In this document: positions 58,714-64,000 of the stretch, piece after piece | How positions within the stretch are numbered: the stretch's first letter is position 1 | Layout of the letters: every line of letters starts with the position of its first letter | Assembly (NCBI GenBank): GCA_009760855.2 | Contig: WPIO01000044.1 | Location: forward strand, 2,367,393-2,431,392 | Direction: 5' to 3' | Length of the DNA: 64,000 nucleotides | From: Cristatella mucedo | Lineage: Eukaryota > Bryozoa > Phylactolaemata > Cristatellidae | The notes under the pieces: model-generated | Told to the model about the DNA's origin: nothing | Database searches by the model: none | Seen by the model: the letters and a program-made list of their open reading frames with translations, nothing else | Position numbers and translations under genes: made by a program

Positions 58714-59368
58714 GTAAGGGCGCGTGCTGTGCTCTAATTGTAAACTATTATTTCTCTATTAACCTTTTCTAACACTAAATCTCTTTCTAAACCCCCTCGG
58801 TCTTCTGTCTCTCCGTGCCCCCCTGTTTGTCTGTCTCCAGGTTCGTGTATATGTTTCTGTCTCCCTCTCTTCTTTTGTGTGGTTGTCTACTCTGTATCTT
58901 TATACGCATGTCTAGTCATCTGTGTGCCCATTTCTGTCCCGGCCGCGTGAGCCCTTATCTATACTTTCGTCCACTCGGTCGCAACAAATCCTGCTTGGGT
59001 ATATGCTAATCCTAGGACGGACGTCTCGTAGACGCGACCTGGGGCATTACCTGTGCCCGTGGCCATATCTAAGTGCTTTTGGCTTTTGCTTTTGGACTCT
59101 CGGGATGGACTTTTTGATCTTGTCTATCTTGCTTACAAAGAATTTACAAATGTGAGGTTCTGGATTGCCGCGAGAATCGCCAGATGTGATGCTAAGCCTG
59201 GAACAGTTAAGGAGCTAGTGGGTGGCAACATTAGTATTTTTGAACTATGCATCTGTGATTCAAATACATTCTATCGCCGTATAGATGCTACACTTGACCA
59301 TAACTTTGATGGATCGATGTGAACTACACTAGTCACCATGCCTGTCGAGTAACTGCCAAACCTTATAA
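58714..59368. other. MMP intron 1, first part
   Basis: Pyrimidine-rich TCTG/TCTC sequence at 58800-58900. A 89-codon frame at 59053-59322 has ordinary composition but no recognised domain or good splice sites. Confidence 0.35.
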
Positions 59369-59822
59369 TGATAATAATAATAATAATAATAATGCACTTG
59401 ATAAAGCGCCCTCAGAGAACTTAATCTCTCTCTAGGCGCTTTACATTTGCTGCAAAGGGAAACGCGATTGAATGGTGAGTAATATCATGCTTGATAAACA
59501 ACATGATAACATGGTTATGGGTGACATGCACAGGGTCAGCATGCAAGTGTGGTTGGTGGCAGCGTGCACAGTGTCTGCACGCATAAGCACACGAAGGACG
59601 AATCATAGGGACCCACTAAATGCTGTCCTAAATAGGTGTGTTTTAAAGTTCTTTTTAAATGTGGTCAAGTCAGGGGATGTTGTGACGAAAGTCGGGAGGG
59701 AGTTCCAGGCTTTGGGAGCATACGAACTAAATGCACGGTCTCCAAAGGATTTGAGGTTTGTATGAGGTATTGGTAAACTGTTGGATTCCGAAAAGCTGGT
59801 GGTACGATTATTGGACTGCCAT
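59369..59822 (-). mobile_element. LINE-A C-terminus and 3' UTR, minus strand
   Basis: Antisense, well preserved: (AAT)n, GCACTTGATAAAGCGCCCTC, CTCTAGGCGCTTTACATTTG, GGGTCAGCATGCAAGTGTGG, and CTTTGGGAGCATACGAACTA (the SYAPKAW block). Its 5' limit (AATAATCG...GGTAATGG in sense) coincides with that of the copy at 37603. Confidence 0.9.
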
Positions 59823-60589
59823 TACCTGTTGGCATCTTGCCAACTTGGCATCCATCCTCGAATTGCTCCAGGCCATCAGCCATTGGGACCAACCTGCTGT
59901 CCCTGTTATATGGTCAGCCGGTTACTGTCTACTAACATTGCCATAAACGACACTACTGTTCCAGCTGTCCACTACTCAACTAACATCGGCATGTTAGCTG
60001 CCTAAGACACAGCTAACATTGGCAGCTAGATGTATTGTAGGAGGAAGAATTGTAGTAATAATTGTAGGGAATGCTACACCACATTATAAAAGCAGCTGTG
60101 CTACCAGCTACTTGTAACTGGCTATCTGGCCTAGTGCTAGACTACCCTCAGCCAAATGCGTAGGGAAGGTCAACTGGCCCTTCAGTGTGACCCTTGATCT
60201 GCCACTGGCTGCCTCTAGCAAGCTCTATATATATGTATCTCCATCTGTAACTCCGCAAAGCCATAAAGACTATGTGGGTGTTTCGCATGAGAATTATATA
60301 GGTCTGGCCTCCTCTTGGCTTAAGCCGGGCTATGCCCATGCCGTGAAGGAAATCGGTCTTTCTTTGCATTACATATTTTCCCACCGTTGATGAATGGTTT
60401 GGCCAGAGTTGCTGTTTGGCTTCCCGAGACCCTTGATCGCCCACCTAGTCTAAATGCTGGTCGGCAGAAAATTAGTCACCGTGGCATCTGGTCCATTTGC
60501 TGGCTCAGCTAAAGGCCGGGAAAGCCAGCTTGGCAGATTCAATTAGCCGTTTCCTGTCGTGTGTGCTTCAGCATGAAACCGTAATGAAG
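59823..60589. other. MMP intron 1 with a LINE-B tail
   Basis: At 60227-60292 an antisense LINE-B 3' end (GTATCTCCATCTGTAACTCC, CATAAAGACTATGTGGGTGT). Other sequence not recognised. Confidence 0.6.
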
Positions 60590-61290
60590 GGCGGATGTCT
60601 CTGGTTATTAGGCAGCAGAAATGTGGACATCCTGTAACTAGCTCCTTAGTTCTGTCTCAGCTTGAGTATTGTAATTCCCTTTTGGCTGAGCTACCAATGA
60701 AAGCAACTAGGCCACTGCAAATGGCTATGAATATGGCTGCAAGGCTAGTCTTTAAGTCCCAGAGGTTTGAGCACGTGTGTCCTTTACTAAAAGAGCTAGG
60801 ATGGATGCCGGCTGAGCAACGGATACAGAGCAAAGTTCTTACACTGACCCACAAGGCCCGCCATGGCTTGGCTCCTTCGTACCTAGCTGAACTGCTGCAC
60901 CAGTTTCAGCCTCTTCGCGCCCTCAGGTCCTGTGTGGACAATAAATTAGCTGTCACTTTCCTGCGCTTAAAGACAGTTGGCGACAGAAGCTTTAGCTCTG
61001 CAGGAACTGTGGAAGCGAGTTCCACAGTTCTTAAGCAACGACAACTACACTCCTGCTGCCGACTATGAGTCATCCTTTTCAGCGGTCCTGAGCTGCTGCT
61101 TCCATGCTACTCACTACCTCAACTGCTCTCCTGACTCAGCTATGCTTCCCAATTTCTCTTTGTTGCGTGAGATGAAGTCTGTTGGCTACCGAGTGCTTAC
61201 CGAAAGCCGCTTAGGCTGTGAGTGGCTATACAACACTCTCCTGCGTAACACCCACATAGTCTTTATTACTTTGTGAAGTTACAGACAGAT
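60590..61290 (+). mobile_element. LINE-B C-terminus and 3' end (+)
   Basis: Frame from about 60640: SLVLSQLEYCNSLLAELPM, RPLQMAMNMAARLVFKSQRF, LLKELGWMPAEQRIQSKVLT, LAVTFLRLKTVGDRSFSSAG. A short deletion at about 61000 (in the PRLWNSL block) shifts the frame. The 3' end is ACACCCACATAGTCTTTATT and GAAGTTACAGACAGATACAC, passing into a CA-rich tail to 61340. Confidence 0.9.
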
Positions 61291-61425
61291 ACACACACAC
61301 AAACACACGCACGCACACACGCACACATATACACACACACTCCCTTGTCAGACATTGTCACCGAGTAGCCGTGTCTATATCCATAGGTTGGTGATGGAGC
61401 TGCTGTCTTCTAGTTCTAGTCAGCC

Positions 61426-61471
61426 GTCTGCTCCGGCTGCTTATTGCTGTCTGCTCCGGCTGCTTATTGTT
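61426..61471 (+). repeat. 2 x 23-bp tandem repeat
   Basis: GTCTGCTCCGGCTGCTTATT-GCT followed by the same unit with one change (GTT). Confidence 0.9.
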
Positions 61472-61587
61472 GCCTGCTCTGGCCCATTCTTCAATCAGGA
61501 TTGCACTCCTTAGTGGCTGGCTCCTGGCGATCAGCCTAGGTATTCCTGGTTCCTTTTTTAAGAGATTTCTTCTTGACTGCACAAGTA

Positions 61588-61748
61588 GGCCCGTGATAGC
61601 CCAGGAGGTAAGGTGCTAGCTGTTCATGGCCGTGGGTTCGTGGGTTCGAATCTTTCATTGGACGGTCCCCTATTGCCACTCCAAGCAGGGGTAATAGCCA
61701 TTGAGGCCCCTCTGCTACCTATACAAATAAGGCTGCTAAATCAGCTAA
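61588..61748 (+). mobile_element. SINE-2 copy (sense)
   Basis: GGCCCGTGATAGCCCAGGAG with GTAAGGTGCTAGCTGTTC, a duplicated GTGGGTTC before the B box (GTGGGTTCGTGGGTTCGAAT), GGGTAATAGCCATTGAGGCC, CTACCTATACAAATAAGGCT. The B-box duplication is specific to this copy. Confidence 0.88.
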
Positions 61749-62994
61749 TAGTTTTTTATTATGAGCCCGTGGTCGTTTCTCATGCTGCGGCCACCAGTAT
61801 CCCATCCCCCACTGCCGTCTGCTCAGCTGCTATCGAAATAACTGAATATCGGGAGTAAGGTATGAGGCTTGCACTGGCTTGACAGATGATTTATCTTTTA
61901 GTACCCGGCCTGTGAGCCAGGTCAAATGTAAGCTACAGACAACAAGAATTCGCTTGGCTGCTCTTGCTCAGAGTAGACAGCTAGAGGGCATTGAAAGATG
62001 ATGAATGGATGAGTCGGTTATAATTCTATTATCGTACTACTAGACTTGTGGGGCAACTTTGGGCTACCTCGTCCATGCATAATTGGCATCCTGTGGTTGA
62101 TGCTGCCCTACATGCTGGTTGGGCAGTTTCAGTGGAAACTTAACCATGACTACTTCCATCTGCTGCTGCTGCTCCCTTGCAGCTTGCCTGCTTCTGGAAA
62201 GGCATGCCAGTCGAGCCTGAAATGACAATTAGATTTATTTATTGTTGTAGCTAGTCATCTGGAAATTTTTGTTGAGGCGTGGTTTATCTTGGGCAGGTCC
62301 ATAGCTTAGACATCTTGAGCCTTTGAAAGCATGAAGCTGAGTTGACATCTCTGTGACATCCTGGCTGGCAAGTTGTACCTTCCTGAAATGTGATTTGATG
62401 TGATGTGATCCAAGATCGTCAGAAGTGGTTTAATCACCTCTACGATTTATGCAAAAAGGAGTCAGTAACTGCTGCTCGGCAACCTTGAGCTGTCACGTGG
62501 CCACCAAATTGGGGTCATCTGACTACAACTTTTAGGTGCAATTGATGTGTGTGAGACCCACCTGCTGCTTTAGCCTGTGTTGCTACTGGAGAAACCACCA
62601 GAAAATGGAAGGCAGGTTTTTGCCATGAAACCGATTATTTTCCAATCCAGTGGCCGGTGCACCAGGCAGCACCTTTCAGCTAATACTCTACCCTACCCCA
62701 CAGGTCAACCAACTGCTGCCAGCCAGTGCCATGTCGATATGCTGCAATGTGTTTACACCTGATAGATCGTGTTATCTTATCCTACTATTGATTTTCCTTT
62801 CCATCGGTGATGTCACTCATTCCATCTGTAAAGATGCTACCACGTTGCTTGCTGCACCATCCTTCACTTAGCCACTTGGCTTGGCCGACCCATAAGATAT
62901 TAGCCTGTAACAGACGTTTTTGCTATTTTGTTTGCTGATCAGGTTGCTACTTACTAGACACCTGCCATTTTTGCAAGCTTAACATTTTTTGCAG
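61749..62994. other. MMP intron 1, last part
   Basis: No exon or repeat recognised up to the acceptor (ttttttgcag) at 62994. Confidence 0.4.
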
Positions 62995-63326
62995 CGCTAC
63001 TTGGCCAAGTACAGCTATCTGCCAACATCAGACTTGGAAACAAATCAGCTGCGGTCTAGCGATGAGATTGAGCAAGCCATCAGGGATCTCCAGTTCATGG
63101 GTGGTCTCAACGAGACTGGTCATATTGATGAGAAGACGGTCGATCTGATAAAAACCGAACGTTGTGGTCTGGCAGACCACGTCAACCTACTTCGAGCACG
63201 CTCAGCTGCTGCAGTGCTGAGCCAGCAACACCCGGCCTCAGCTGCTGGGCGTACTGCAGTTCGTCGGAGGCTGCGCAGGTTTGCCCAGTCGGGCTCACGC
63301 TGGCCGAAGAACACCATCAGTTGGAC
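62995..63326 (+). CDS. Matrix metalloproteinase, exon 2 (propeptide, cysteine switch, furin site)
   Basis: 332-nt exon, acceptor ttttttgcag, donor gtgagt, exits in phase 2. RYLAKYSYLP and EIEQAIRDLQFMGGLNETG, HIDEKTVDLIKTERCGLADH form the MMP propeptide (peptidoglycan-binding-like fold). C97 (counted from 58594) is in ERCGLADHV, equivalent to the cysteine switch PRCGVPDV that ligates the catalytic zinc to keep the zymogen latent; the flanking prolines are replaced. Residues 130-135, RRRLRR, are a furin-type site, so intracellular activation is likely. FAQSGSRWPKNTISWT is the start of the catalytic domain. The zinc-binding HExxHxxGxxH exon lies beyond the window. A furin site is typical of membrane-type and stromelysin-3-like MMPs, but the subtype cannot be set from this part. 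Confidence 0.93.
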
Positions 63327-63714
63327 GTGAGTCGAAGGAAGCTTCGCACCTACTTCAACCTCCCCAGCAGCAGCTGTTGCCTCGGTTGCTTCTTTGCTAG
63401 TCGATGCATATTGCTTTTCGTAGGTGCCACACTAAGCATCTATGTTCACATCAGTAGCAGCAGCCAATAGAGGCAGACCGTAAAAATGGTACACACATTG
63501 CTCACTAATTCACTTGTAGCTCTGATTATTTGAATAGTTCCTTTGTTATGTGGACTCGTCTGCATTGCTTTCCATTGGCTGAGGTGACTGCCAAAAAAAT
63601 CATTTCCTTTATAAACTGTGAACACTGGCGCTGAGCAACTGGAAAGGCTGCCGGTAAAGATGTTATCCTATCGAAGTACATGGTAGGCATTTCGAAATGG
63701 CTTCGTGCTGAATT
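63327..63714. other. MMP intron 2, first part
   Basis: No further MMP exon recognised before the LINE-B copy. Confidence 0.45.
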
Positions 63715-64000
63715 GGCTTATGTGTATTTTCATCTGTAACTCCACAAAGCCACAAATACTAAGTAGGTGTTACAAAGGAGAGTTTTGTATAGCGCACTCA
63801 AAGCCTAAGCGGATTTCGGTACTCATTCGGTAGCCAACAGACTTAATCTCACACAACTGAGAAGCATATTTGAGTCAAGAGAGCAGTTGAGGTAGTGCGC
63901 AGCTCGGGACGGTTGGAAAGGATGTGTCACAGTCGGTAGTAGGAGAGTAGATGTCGTTTCGTAAGAATTGTGGGAGTGAGTTCCGCAGTCTAGTACAGCC
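63715..64000 (-). mobile_element. LINE-B 3' end, minus strand, runs off the window
   Basis: TTCATCTGTAACTCCACAAA, AGAGTTTTGTATAGCGCACT, TAGCCAACAGACTTAATCTC, then AATTGTGGGAGTGAGTTCCG (WNSLPQF block antisense) at the window edge. Confidence 0.88.

Noticed and set aside
61588-61665. Possible genuine tRNA gene with perfect B box
   Set aside because: It belongs to the multi-copy SINE-2 family; no acceptor stem is evident.

Overview
This window is nuclear DNA from a metazoan, probably an invertebrate. The evidence is split genes with canonical GT-AG introns, CR1/L2-type LINEs, tRNA-derived SINEs, a Ty1/copia LTR element and long dinucleotide microsatellites. I cannot name the lineage from sequence alone. 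Nothing here looks prokaryotic, and most open frames are by-products of simple repeats or decayed transposons.

Two host genes lie on the plus strand. The first is an FBXL2/FBXL20-type F-box/leucine-rich-repeat gene. Eleven coding exons are found between 1049 and 51444. They join in phase and follow the known FBXL20 repeat order without a gap, from the segment just after the F-box to the stop codon, and the protein ends in a CaaX-like CAIV. The F-box exon must lie upstream of the window. The second is a matrix metalloproteinase gene on 58594-63326, continuing past the window. It has a signal-peptide exon that opens at the edge of a CpG-rich region, and a second exon carrying the propeptide, a variant cysteine switch (RCG), a furin-type basic site and the start of the catalytic domain.

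The F-box introns and the spacer between the genes are packed with mobile DNA. Region by region: 1.3-8 kb has microsatellites and opposed LINE-A fragments; 8.6-10.3 kb has an antisense LINE-B copy with RT motifs; 10.5-17.3 kb is a nest of LINE-A pieces hit by a 3.9-kb copia element with seemingly identical LTRs, a perfect 5-bp target duplication and two internal deletions; 18-25 kb has a two-copy dispersed repeat, an aspartic-protease retroelement relic, SINE-1 and a divergent LINE; 26.4-28.4 kb has minus-strand Cys/Trp-rich protein-like segments that look duplicated; 30.7-38 kb has LINE pieces, an 81-nt hairpin and a 41-bp tandem; 39-50 kb has SINE-2 copies, a relic ORF and a third LINE group; 51.4-58.5 kb is the intergenic spacer; 59-64 kb has LINE-A, LINE-B and SINE-2 copies around MMP exon 2.

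The most informative repeat observation is that SINE-1 and LINE-A share their 3' ends, including a conserved stem-loop. This suggests that the LINE mobilises the SINE.
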